Assembly: GCF_032118995.1 (NCBI RefSeq)
Contig: NC_092656.1
Location: forward strand, 17,114,694 to 17,178,693
Source: Asterias amurensis
Taxonomy: Eukaryota > Echinodermata > Asteroidea > Forcipulatida > Asteriidae
Length of the DNA stretch: 64,000 nucleotides
Reading direction: 5' to 3'
Both the position numbers and the translations under genes were made by a program. The stretch's first letter is position 1; every line of letters starts with the position of its first letter. The notes beneath the pieces were generated by a model. That model ran no database searches and was not told the origin of the DNA. It saw nothing but the letters and a program-made list of their open reading frames with translations. This document shows positions 11,899 through 24,400 of this stretch, piece by piece.

Positions 11899-12292
11899 TT
11901 TAAAGGGAAGGTACACGTTTGGTTAATGTACTCAAAACAAATATTAACTTAAAAACTGACTTGGTAACGAGCATTGGAGAGCTGTTGATAGTGTAAAACA
12001 TTGTGGGAAACGACTCCCTCTGAAGTAACGTAATTTTTAAGAAAGAGGTAATTTGCAATGCATCAAACCCTATATAGGTAGTTTCTCACTACTATAATAA
12101 AAGACTTCTAGCTAGAAGTCTTTTATTCCTATCTGAAAGCACACAAGTTCGTCCAACAAGGGTGTTTTTCCTTCCATAATTTTCTCGCAACTTTGATGAC
12201 CGATTGAGCCCAAATTTTCAAAGGTTTGTTATTTAATGCTTATGATGGGATACACCAAGTGAGACCACTGGTCTTTGACAATTACCAAGAAC
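11899..12292. mobile_element. MITE of the TTTAAAGGGAAGGTACACG family, copy 1
   Basis: The left end is TTTAAAGGGAAGGTACACG. The right end is degraded. The centre is a perfect hairpin (AAAGACTTCTAG/CTAGAAGTCTTT). Flanking segments (TTGTCAAAGACCAG, TTTTCTCGCAACTT) are homologous to the interior of the GGCAGTGGACAC family. Read on the - strand it supplies AATAAA at 12122-12127, about 330 nt past the DDX49 stop, a candidate polyadenylation signal. The second copy is at 48827-49198. Confidence 0.8.
12122..12127 (-). promoter_or_regulatory. Candidate polyadenylation signal for DDX49
   Basis: The + strand TTTATT reads AATAAA on the - strand, about 330 nt downstream of the DDX49 stop codon. It is the nearest canonical hexamer I see. 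It sits inside the MITE at 11899-12292, so if used it would be transposon-derived. No transcript evidence is available. Confidence 0.3.
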
Positions 12293-12452
12293 AGCCATTT
12301 GGTTACAATGGCTTCTATTTTACTAAAAAGGTCAGACTTGGCCCTTTTAGCACCTGACTTGAAAAGAAAGAAAAAGCCCATGTCCCTGATTTGGATTAAG
12401 TTTTAGTGTTCCTTGTGTTACTCTGCACAGTTCTTGTTTTGATTGCAGAAAG

Positions 12453-15400
12453 TCAAGACTGCAGATTTGTTGATGTAGATGTTTCCAGCTCATGTCGCTC
12501 CCTCCGTCTTTTCTTCTGAAGTTTTCGCTTTTTCCTTTCCTCTTCATCTGGATCCTAAAAAGAAAGAAGCAAAAGTCGATTTTATATTATGTTTGTTTGT
12601 CACTAGATATACAACTTATTACTTGATCAAATGCAGTTTAAAGGAATTATGCTGCCAACATTTTCCTAATTTTGTATGAAAGTTGCACCACAGTTTTTTG
12701 TTATGGTTTATTTTGACTGAAGTGAAATTTCCACCTCAAATAAAATATATTAAAAACAACTTCTGTTTCTGTTTATTTTATTGTCACACATATACAGTGA
12801 AATTCACTTCCGTTTGCGAGTCTAATTTACTTTGCGAGTAATTTACAATAACAAAAATACAGAATTACACTTAACCACATTAGGCTACACAGTAACAAAT
12901 AAAAGCATAAATATTAAAATTGATATGAAAGTGATCCCTGACCTTGCCATCAAGTATCATCTGCTTCCTCTTGTTGATTGCTCGCTTCTCCCCAAATTCA
13001 AGCTCCTCAAGTTTCTAAGATAATTAAACACTGATATTGATTAACAAATATTACACTGTTTAAAGGCAGTGTACACTATTGGTAATTACTCAAAATAATT
13101 ATTAGCATAAAACTTTTCTTGGTGACGAGTAATGGGGAGAGGTTGATGGTATAAAACTTTGTTAGAAACGGCTCTCTCTGAGGTGCCATAGTTTTCGTGA
13201 AAGAAGTAATTTTCCACGAATTTGATTTCGAGACCTCAGATTTAGAACTTGAGGTCTCGAAATCAACCATCTAAACGCACACAACTTCGTGTGACAAGGG
13301 TGTTTTCTTCTTTCATTATTATCTCGCAACTTTGATGACCGATTGAGCTCAAATTTTCACAGGTTAATTATTTTATGCATATATTGAGATACACCAACTG
13401 TGAAGGCTAGTCTTTGACAATTACCAATAGTGTCCACTGCCTTTTAGTAAAAAAGGTTTAAAGACACTTAACAACTTTTGCTTTTGTCAAAGACCAGTAT
13501 TCTCACTTGGTGTTTCGTGACATGAGCATAAAATAAAAAAACTGTGAGTATTTGAACTCAATTGATCGTCGAAGTTGCGAGACAATAATGGTAGAAAAAC
13601 ACCCTTTTGCACAAGTTTTGTGCTTTAGATGCTTGAATTTGAGACCTCAGCTGAGGTCTCAAATTCAATTCATATATTTAAGTGAGAAATTACTTCTTTC
13701 TCAAAAACTATGTTACTTCAAAGGGAGCCGTTTCTCACAATGTGCATAAATACTTTCAACAGCTCTCCATTGCTCGTTACACAGTAAGTTTTTATGCTAA
13801 CAATTATTTCTAGTAATTACCAAAAGTGTCCACTGCCTTTAATTGACACAGTACCAACTCGGAATAAACCTCAGCATATCAGGTACAATTCAAACCCTTT
13901 TTGCAAGTAAGCTTTCACTATGTTAACTGTCATACAACAGTTAATCCGAGATAATGTCCCCTAAATCATGATCTAACAAAAAGAAAATGTTCTACTTTAA
14001 CTTGTACAGATCAAGTATGAATAATCTTACCATTTCTGCTTCTCGTTTGGCCAGAGCAACCTCATTAAGGAGTAGTAGGACTTTCTTCTCATCCACTTTG
14101 TATTCAATCAACTTTGTGTCTGGGGGGGGGGGAATATGGTAGTAAAAAAGAAAGATTGACCAAAGGAAGAAAGAGATCAATCTGAAACGGTTGTTAAAAC
14201 AAGAATTCGCGTTTTTAGAAAGCTGGGTGAATCTGACACTGTTTATTGCAAAGGGAGAAAGTTGGCGTATTACTTTAATAAATTTTCATGTGTGATTTAA
14301 CTGGGAAAGAAGAGCACTTAAATCTCAAGCAAGGGGTATTTGTCAATAAACTGTCTCCAACCACCAGAGTATAAATTTTATTCCCAACTATGATCTGTGA
14401 CAGAAAGAGGGGCAAAACTTGTACATATTTGTAATGTCGACTTACGAATGAGTTTCTCAATGGACTTCACCAGTTGGACATCAAACTGCGTCACCAGTGT
14501 TATGGCCATACCACCTCTCCCTAGGAAAACAACATAACATCTGGATTAGAAAAAAGAAAGATTTGAGGAGCGATTGGAGATATCAGAATTAGTCTAATTG
14601 CTCATTTCACATTCAGTTATTGTTTTGTTCATAATAAATTTCTTATTTTATTCTAGGGAAGACTTGATAGAATCACTGAGTACCTGGGGAAGATAATAAA
14701 ATAGTAAAAGGTAAAACAACATTTGTTTGAGTTTATAAACAATGATGTATGCCATACCTGCTCTGGCTGTCCTTCCAACTCTATGTATATAATCTTTAGG
14801 TGAAGCAGGAACGTTGTGATTGATAACTAGTTGTACTGCAGGTATATCAAGCCCTCTGCTTGCCACATCAGTTGCCACCAAAACACGCACCTGGTTGGAT
14901 TTAAACATCGCCAATGATGCCAATCTTGTCCTCTGTGCATTGTGTAAAGGACAAAAACATGGTTTGTTGAATCTGTTACCTCAAGGCCATCCTCTGCATC
15001 TTGGTGTTTTCCCCTTGGAATAGCCAGCCCAGTTCACCTCTCCACAACTATCCCTTCCCTCAACTATCCCTCCCCTCAACTATCCCTCCCCTCAACTATC
15101 CCTCCCCTCAACTATCCCTCCCCTCAACTATCCCTCCCCTCAACTATCCCTCCCCTCAACTATCCCGCCCCTGAACTATCCATCCCCTCAACTATCCCTC
15201 CCCTCAACTATCCCTCCCCTCAACTATCCCTCCCCTCAACTATCCCTCCCCTCAACTATCCCTCCCCTCAACTATCCCTCCCCTCAACTATCCCTCCCCT
15301 CAACTATCCCTCCCCTCAACTATCCCTCCCCTCAACTATCCCTCCCCTCAACTATCCCTCCCCTCAACTATCCCTCCCCTCAACTATCCCGCCCCTCAAC

Positions 15401-18400
15401 TATCCCTCCCCTCAACTATCCCTCCCCTCAACTATCCATCCCCTCAACTATCCCTCCCCTCAACTATCCCTCCCCTCAACTATCCCTCCCCTCAACTATC
15501 CCTCCCCTCAACTATCCCTCCCCTCAACTATCCCTCCCCTCAACTATCCCGCCCCTCAACTATCCCTCCCCTCAACTACCCCTCCCCTCAACTATCCCTC
15601 CCCTCAACTACCCCTCCCCTCAACTATCCCTCCCCTCAACTATCCCTCCCCTCAACTATCCCTCCCCTCAACTATCCCGCCCCTCAACTATCCCTCCCCT
15701 CAACTATCCCTCCCCTCAACTACCCCTCCCCTCAACTATCCCTCCCCTCAACTATCCCTCCCCTCAACTATCCCTCCCCTCAACTATCCCTCCCCTCAAC
15801 TATCCCTCCCCTCAACTATCCCTCCCCTCAACTATCCCTCCCCTCAACTATCCCTCCCCTCAACTATCCCTCCCCTCAACTATCCCTCCCCTCAACTACC
15901 CCTCCCCTCAACTATCCCTCCCCTCAACTATCCCTCCCCTCAACTATCCCTCCCCTCAACTATCCCTCCCCTCAACTACCCCTCCCCTCAACTATCCCTC
16001 CCCTCAACTACCCCTCCCCTCAACTACCCCTCCCCTCAACTATCCCTCCCCTCAACTACCCCTCCCCTCAACTATCCCTCCCCTCAACTATCCCTCCCCT
16101 CAACTATCCCTCCCCTCAACTATCCCTCCCCTCAACTATCCCTCCCCTCAACTATCCCTCCCCTCAACTACCCCTCCCCTCAACTACCCCTCCCCTCAAC
16201 TATCCCTCCCCTCAACTATCCCTCCCCTCAACTATCCCTCCCCTCAACTATCCCTCCCCTCAACTATCCCTCCCCTCAACTATCCCTCCCCTCAACTATC
16301 CCTCCCCTCAACTACCCCTCCCCTCAACTATCCCTCCCCTCAACTATCCCTCCCCTCAACTATCCCTCCCCTCAACTATCCCTCCCCTCAACTATCCCTC
16401 CCCTCAACTATCCCTCCCCTCAACTATCCCTCCCCTCAACTATCCCTCCCCTCAACTACCCCTCCCCTCAACTATCCCTCCCCTCAACTATCCCTCCCCT
16501 CAACTATCCCGCCCCTCAACTATCCCTCCCCTCAACTATCCCTCCCCTCAACTATCCCTCCCCTCAACTATCCCTCCCCTCAACTACCCCTCCCCTCAAC
16601 TATCCCTCCCCTCAACTATCCCTCCCCTCAACTATCCCTCCCCTCAACTATCCCTCCCCTCAACTATCCCTCCCCTCAACTATCCCTCCCCTCAACTATC
16701 CCTCCCCTCAACTATCCCTCCCCTCAACTATCCCTCCCCTCAACTACCCCTCCCCTCAACTATCCCTCCCCTCATCTTCACAGTAAATCAACAATCCTAA
16801 TCTCTAATCTCTACATTGTATTGTGCTTCAGTTGCCCAGTACAAAGAGGTACAAAGGGAACTGGATTTTATAAATTTGGAAACTTCTCTTTTTCAGGGAT
16901 TATTGTGTAAACCCTAATTCCAGACCTTCATCCTTCTAGTGGACAAACAAGCACAAGGATTACCAGAGAATAATAGATCACCCCGTCTGTTAGCCATTAG
17001 CCAATATATTCAGCATGGGAAGCAAGTATGAGATTCAGCATGGCATGGTCAATATAGTCAAAAATCAGCCATAGCTTACGACAAAAGCTTGGCACTCAAG
17101 AAAAATCAAACCTGGTACATTTCATAAAAATTTGTTATCGTTATTTGGTTTAGTCATGGTTTCAACAAGTATGAGACTTGACATACCTGTTTTACTAATG
17201 AGTGCAGTGCAACACAAGGTACATCCATCTGTCTCAGCATGATGGCTAAAGAATGGCAATACCTAGACAGAAAATAGAACTTCAACAAGTTAGGAGTGGT
17301 GCAATTTCAATAACATATTCAAATACTGTGTCTATGGATCAACTTAGGAGAACTTCATCGAAAGACAGCCATCATTCAATATTACCGTTATCATTAATAT
17401 TCCAAAGTAACTTTTTATTGACAAGTTTATTTAACTTAACTTTTATAGATGGTGTTTATGTTGTGTGATGAGTTTGTTATCTAGGCCCACAAGTATATTA
17501 AGTTTTTGCTTGTGCGACAGTTGCTAGTATATTCAATTCAAATTGGTCACTCTGGTATTTTCCTGAAATATAAGCGTGCTTAATCAAGGGAGGTTTAAAT
17601 GATTTAAAAACAGTGTACCACTCTACAAGTTTGTGTTGTGTAAAACAACGTTGGGTCACACGTAGGAACTAAACTGCGCCAATAAAGTATCTAAACACTT
17701 ACAAATGGTCAGATATATCGGAACCTGAAATAGTATGCCAAAAAATAATTATTCATTTCTATTCACCGTTAATTTCTGCACATTTTGACACATCTTGTGT
17801 TGCGCTACGATGTTGTTTAGTGGATTTATGGGCTCTTGAGTGGCTTAAGGTCGAATTTCAAAAGTTGTAAAAGCCCCTATTCAAGCTAAACGTTGTATTG
17901 TGACGAGTAAGATCAGCGTTTCTTTTGCCCGCCTTTTATAAATGATTTGTTTTTGTCGCATGTTGGATAAATCGGTTGCGATGAACATACAGCATTAATT
18001 GTCAGTAACCAAGCAAAGGGGCCAAAAATGGGAGGCATACATCATATGGGTTAAGAGCCAGATTCCCCGATATGGTAAGACAGAGAAAGGTGTTTCAAGA
18101 TAACAGGAAAGATGGCTCAACTGACCAAACGGGAAAGGGGACGGATCGTTGGTTTGATAGAAGCCAGTATGTCGATTCGAGCTGCAGCTCGTCAAGTTGG
18201 AACGTTATCAGCGACGGTCAGTAAATGGTGGAATCGCAACCAAACTCAGGGAAATGTGGACGACCTGCCAAGGAGTAGCCGTCCGAGGGTGACTTCTGCG
18301 AAGAAGAAAGTGAACAAGTCCATCTAGCCTGACGTCACTCTCGAGGGATTGCGACGCATCCTGATCAGGAAATGGCAAGGGAATGACCAGGGACAGATCA

Positions 18401-21400
18401 GAGGTCTCATTGGGAGTATGAGAAGACGACTCCTTGCCGTTCAGGACATTGATGGGGGACACACCAAGAATGGAGGACAGTATATCAGCAGTTTTAGAGT
18501 TAAAGATACGGCAATAAATTTCATGGTCAAATAAACAAAACGAGTGTGCCTGTGTCTTCTGTCTTGATTTTGTCTGTGTGTGATGCTTACGAGAGTTCCC
18601 TTCTGGAATTGGGATGAATAGGGGCTTTTGCAACTTTTGAAATTCGACCTCCAGCCACTCAAGTGCCCATAAAACCACCAAACAACATCGTAGCGCAACA
18701 CAAGATGTGTCAACATGTGCAGAAATTAACGGTGAATAAAAATGAATAATTATTTTGTTGTATACTATTTTAGGTTCCGATAAATCTGACCATTTGTAAG
18801 TGTTTAGATACTTTATTGGCGCAGTTTATTTTGCATATTTATAGGCAAAGGTCATGGTGCTTGCACAATGTATTGGTAAGTTTACTGAATGGAATGTTTC
18901 AACTGGAAAATAATTTTGCAAAATTGACAGATAACATACTTTCATAATTTGTTGCACATCATGCTATCTTTCAATTTGGAAAGACATTCATTTTCCAGTT
19001 GAACGATTCACTTTACTTTGTAACGAATCTACTCTTTCATAGGTTCTACACTTTCTTTAACTGAGTGACATAACAGAAACAGTTTATTTATAAAGAAAAT
19101 GTCTTTCAAAAGGTCAAGCCTTCTTCACTATTTCTGCATTGTGTTAAAGACACTGGACACTATTGGTAATTGTCAATAGTGTCCACTGCCTTTAAGCAAA
19201 CTTACTTGCAAGTGCTGGTGAAGATAATAACAGATTGTTCATCCTTCTCGGTGCAGAAGTCATGTACAATTTGCATCAGGTATGCATCTTTGACTTGGGC
19301 AGGTACTAGGCTGTAACGTTGATCTAGCTCATCAACTGTGGCAACACTACAAACATTGGAAAAAGCCACACAATATTGTTTACATTATAAGTACACACTC
19401 CCACAGGGAACGTATACAGTGATATAAGACATTCAGAACAAAATGTCATGTGCCATGATGAAGGGCGTATCAAAAGTTATTGGAGGAAGGGTTTAAAAGC
19501 AATAATATGTGCTAAACATTGTGTTTCAAGAAAGCAGAGTGTGAAAGTTTGATGGTTTACTGAAAAATAAGACATTATAAGATAGTTAAATTTTACATAG
19601 GAATGATGAAGCATATCTGTGGGCTAATTCTAGGAACACAAATATAACAATAATGCCATATCTTTTGTCAGGAGTGATTTTATTGCTAATGATCTTCTAT
19701 TAAAAGGGTGCTTCAAGGCATAATTATAATAATAATAGTAATAATAGTAATTTGGGGGGCTAATTGTCCTTACTCGCAGCTAAGAACTGAATTGCGAAAT
19801 AATAATAATTTGGGGGGCTAATCGTCCTTACTCGCAGCTAAGAGCTGAATTGCGAAGGACGCGGCTACAACGTGTTCGAGAAGCAGGCATGCAAGGGCGC
19901 ATTCAGCTGCCAGCCACATCAACCCATTATGACCACGGAGCACAGCCAAAGATCGAAAGTGTTTGATTTTTCCCGAGGGAGGAAAACCGGATGCTCTGGA
20001 AAACCCTTGTGGCACAACAGAGAACCATCGCACAACTCAACTCACATATGGCCCTGGCCGGGAATCGAACCGGCGTCACCTTGGTGAGAGGTGAGCGCTA
20101 TACGCACATGCCAACTATGCCACCATTATGAAAACATGAGTGGTAGTTTTCATTTAAAATATCTAGCTTATCACGAGACCCTATGCATCAACTCACGGAG
20201 CTTTAGAGATCCAGTAGTAGGGTTTGTTCATGGAGACCTTCCTCAGCTCCTTCATAGTATCAGTAATAGTTGCACTGAATAAAAGAGTCTGCCGCTTAGC
20301 AGGGATGGCATCAAATATGACCTCCAAGTCAGGACCATAGTTACCCTCTAGTAACCTGTCTGCTTCATCCAAAACCTACCAAAATCAAGGGAAAATAATA
20401 ATAATTCATAATAATAATTTGGGAGGCTAATCATCCTTACTCGCAGCTAAGAGCTGAATTGCGAAGGTCGCGACTACAACGTGTTTGAGAAGCAGGAATG
20501 CAAGGCGACTTTGGCCACGGAGCACAGCCAGAGATTGAGAATGTTTGAAAACCCTCGTGGCACTGCAGAGAACCAACACACAACTCAACTCACATATGGC
20601 CATGGCCAGGTACCGAATCAGGGTCACCTTGGTGAGAGGCGAGCGCTTCAAATGCAAGTGCCATGTGACCAACAGACAAGGAGTAGCATTGTGCATTAAT
20701 GTACACAGAAAAGGGTTGTAGGGTGTAAGGGTGTTCAGGCTAAAATAAGAACCGGGTGTAACTTCTGCCTTCAAACTGTATACCATCAATTAAGAAAAAA
20801 AGGGAAGTAAAAAGTATTATACACTCCCATCACAAGACATTTCTTGCCAGTGCAAACGTCTCTGCGTAACTGTTGCAAGCAAAACCCAGTTCACTTTTTC
20901 TTAGAAGGATGCACACCCCATGCATACACTACAAAGATCACTGTACCATGTCTGAATTGCTGGATGTGGCTGCACCACACTAAATAGGCAAAATTTCATG
21001 CGCCAAGCTGATTATCATAATAATAATAACAAACTCACAATTACTGTCTCAATATGCTTTACATTGTGTAGGCCATCCAAATCATTTGAATAAGAACAAT
21101 TTGGAATTATGCAATTAATTGATTGTATAATTACAACAATGAACCACAACCTGGGGGCTATGTACTTCAACTTTTGAGGATATTTGTAATAGGTTTTAAA
21201 GTTGGTACTATTTGGCTTGGGAATGGCAGGAATGCCGGAATACGATTTCATGCACTCTCCGCTATTTAATAGAATACCTTCTTGCATCAAATAAAATGAC
21301 AGGCCAGTTCAGACATGCAATTGCATTTACAGTCTTGAACATCCATCTCATTGATAAGGGAATGTCATGCATTTCAAACAGGCCAGTTCTTTTATCTGTA

Positions 21401-24400
21401 ACATAAACTTGACATTTTTACGACCACCATGTCAAACGACAATGTAACTAAGTTTTAGGCTACATGTATATGGATATAAATTATTTTAATGCATGTACTG
21501 TGGAGATGAATGGAAATATTCAATGTTTGTGCTGTACACAAAGTAAATATTACTTGATCTTACAAGGAACTTGATATTCTTGAGGTCACAAGTGTCCGTG
21601 CTATTAATGTGATCAGCAAGTCTTCCTGGGGTAGCTATGACAATGTGGGGCTTTTTAGATAGCTCTAGTCCTTGTCTAACCATATCTGATGGGGAAAAAA
21701 ACAATCATCACAACAAGATCAATCAAATGACGTACTTTAAATTAAACACCTATCTAGTTGAATAGCTGTAATATATGTGCATTTAAGCAGTTTTAGAAAA
21801 CTCATTCTGTATTTTTTTCTTAATACAGACTAAGTTCATATGAACTTTCTGATGTAAAGTAAGTTTTAAATAATAATCATTCAACACAAATGTAAAGCCA
21901 CATCTTCAAGACTTCATGAAGAACAAGAACAAGAGATGGCTACCCAAAACCTAAACATGATTCATGACCTACATGTACTTTGTACCTACCAAATCCTCCT
22001 ATTACAACAGAGTCCTTCACACCGATGGGCTTGCCCAAGACACGAAACTGATCACCAATCTGAAAAGCCAACTCTCTGTCAATAAGAGAAAACAAAGTTT
22101 ACTTCATGTACATGTAGACATCACAGTTGTATTTGTGCAATGGTGGAAATGGTGGAGTAGATTGGGGGTAATGGTTACATTACGAAGCCATTGATTAAAG
22201 GATTCGGGTACTTTTTCAAAATGTCCTTAGATTTACATTAAACTTACAGGGTTTAAAGATAATGATAGTGGAAAGCTTCCCTTCAAATATGACTTATTAA
22301 GGTGGTGTAGTTTTTTAGAAACGAGTAAAACAATGTCATGAAAATACGTTTGTAAATGCTTAAAATAATTTTCGTCTCATGAGACGAAATTTATTGTCAT
22401 GACATTGTTTTGCTCATTTCCCAAAAACTACAGCACCTCAGCACGTAATATTTTCATGGAAGCTGTCTACTATCATTATCTTCAAACTGTGTAAGTTTAG
22501 TGTAAATCTGTGGACATTGTGTTTTTTTGTCTTACACAAAGTACATACACCCTTTAACTAACCCTGGGCCTACATTATCAAATTTACATCAATTCATTTC
22601 ATTTTAGCCATAATAACATTGACATACATTTTTTGAAGTTGACATGACAAGTTTATGTCGAAGTATTGCTCACACGACATTTTTGTTTTAGCCATGATGA
22701 CCTTGCCGATTGACTGATGGGGGACCCCAAGACCTATCCACAAACCAAGTTTGCAGTTGATATGCAAAGTCTATCTCAAGTCATCAATCCAACGAAAATC
22801 TGTTGTTTTAGCCACAATGAGCTCCACAATGTGACGTAAATGTAAAGGGTTTCAATAAGGACAGGGGGAAACCCAATGATATTTGTGTCCTCATTAAGTT
22901 ACAATTTGCATGCACACACACACACTGCAATCATGGACCTCTTTTGTACAAATTATACTCTTTTGTTTATCCGTCTTTGTCCTTTTGTTTATATAAATTT
23001 TCTTGTAAGTAGCTCCCATTGGTTTTGTACAAGTTTTCCAACTGTGGACTTTCCCAAACCGTGGACTCTCTTGTCCTCTATTGTCCTTGGTTTGAAAGTG
23101 TACACCTACTCAAGCACCCATGCATAGACGGATAGTGTCCACTGCCTTTAAACATGTTTCAAAAAACATTTCACGGAGTCTGAAGATTCAGATACAAGAA
23201 ACTAAGATTTTATATCATATACAATTTAATTTACAGGCATGTAATACATGTACGGATTGCTTTTCTGAACACTGAATGGGTACAGTGCAATTGAAACCAA
23301 TGTTCGTTGATATATTGAAAATACTCAAAAACTTGATTTTTTTTTTACATCAATATCACCTACATGTAAGTTAGTTTTTTAATCATATGGAAATATCACA
23401 AACTTTGATAGATTGACAATTTTTGATATTATCGAAAAATGAAAATTGATCACGCAAATGGAAGATAGGCTCCGATTCGAATTTAGGCTTCATCTTGCAC
23501 AAGGGAAAAAACTTGATATACACATAAGAAGTATACTCAAAGTTGAATTTCCGATATATCGGTTAAAAAAGAAAAACATATAATGGAAGTTGATTGAAAC
23601 TGATTTTACAGTGCATTGGTTTGCAAACCTTGTAGGTGTTATGACTAGGCAGAATATCCCATATGGGTCCTCACTCAGCTTCTGTAGTATGGGAAGAGCA
23701 AAGGCCGCTGTCTTACCGCTTCCTGTTTTGGCACAACCAATGCAATCTTGCCCTGGAACAAACGCATCAGAAATGACCAACAAATTATAGGCAAACACAG
23801 TCAATCATTAAATGCATATTCATAAATACCTCAAGACAGTTTCGCTATTCCTATTGGTGGAGAGTGCGTCACGTGGGTGTGTACAAACCTTGTTTATAAC
23901 CAGTAAAAAGTGTTGAAATATGGGCGTGACACGACCAACAAATGACCAACCAATTATAAGCAAACACAGTCAATCATTAAATGCATATATTCATAAATAC
24001 CTCAAGACAGTTTCGCTATTCCTATTGGTGGAGAGCGTGTCACGCGGGTGTGTACAAACCTTTGTTTATGACCAGTAAAAAGTGTTGAAATATGGGCGTG
24101 ACACCCAAGCTTGCACCTGAGCTTGTACAATGTATGTATATTGAGTATGTGGGGAAAGTTTTGGTAAGTGTAGTACAAAAGAAACTTCGGTTATTGCTGG
24201 CTAACGGTCGTAAAACTTTCACCTATCAATGCTGATTTGAAAAACGTATAGCGTTAAAGTGGCCCAAAATACTAGACCCCTAAACTCTATAAAGTGCTGC
24301 TTCAGAAAATTTGAAGATTACCGCACCCACTTGTGTGGCCAAGGATAGCCAAATCCTTACAGCTAGCCTTGGCCTAGTTGCGATAACGTAACCCTCCTCC

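Larger units (their letters stand above)
10281..12452. other. Convergent intergenic gap between TM2D3 and DDX49
   Basis: No gene is recognised. An AATAAA at 10410-10415 is the first canonical polyadenylation hexamer I see downstream of TM2D3, so it is a weak candidate for that gene's 3' end. The interval holds a TTTG microsatellite at about 10640-10670 and MITEs at 10920-11212 and 11899-12292. A segment near 11648-11860 shares short blocks (GTAGATCTTTGT, AATCCTCCAATCAAAT) with 6720-7060. Confidence 0.5.

Noticed and set aside
18208..18681. 157-codon open frame on the - strand
   Set aside because: It runs antisense through the HTH remnant and the right arm of the Tc1-like element; the sense frame explains the sequence and no protein motif is visible in the antisense one.
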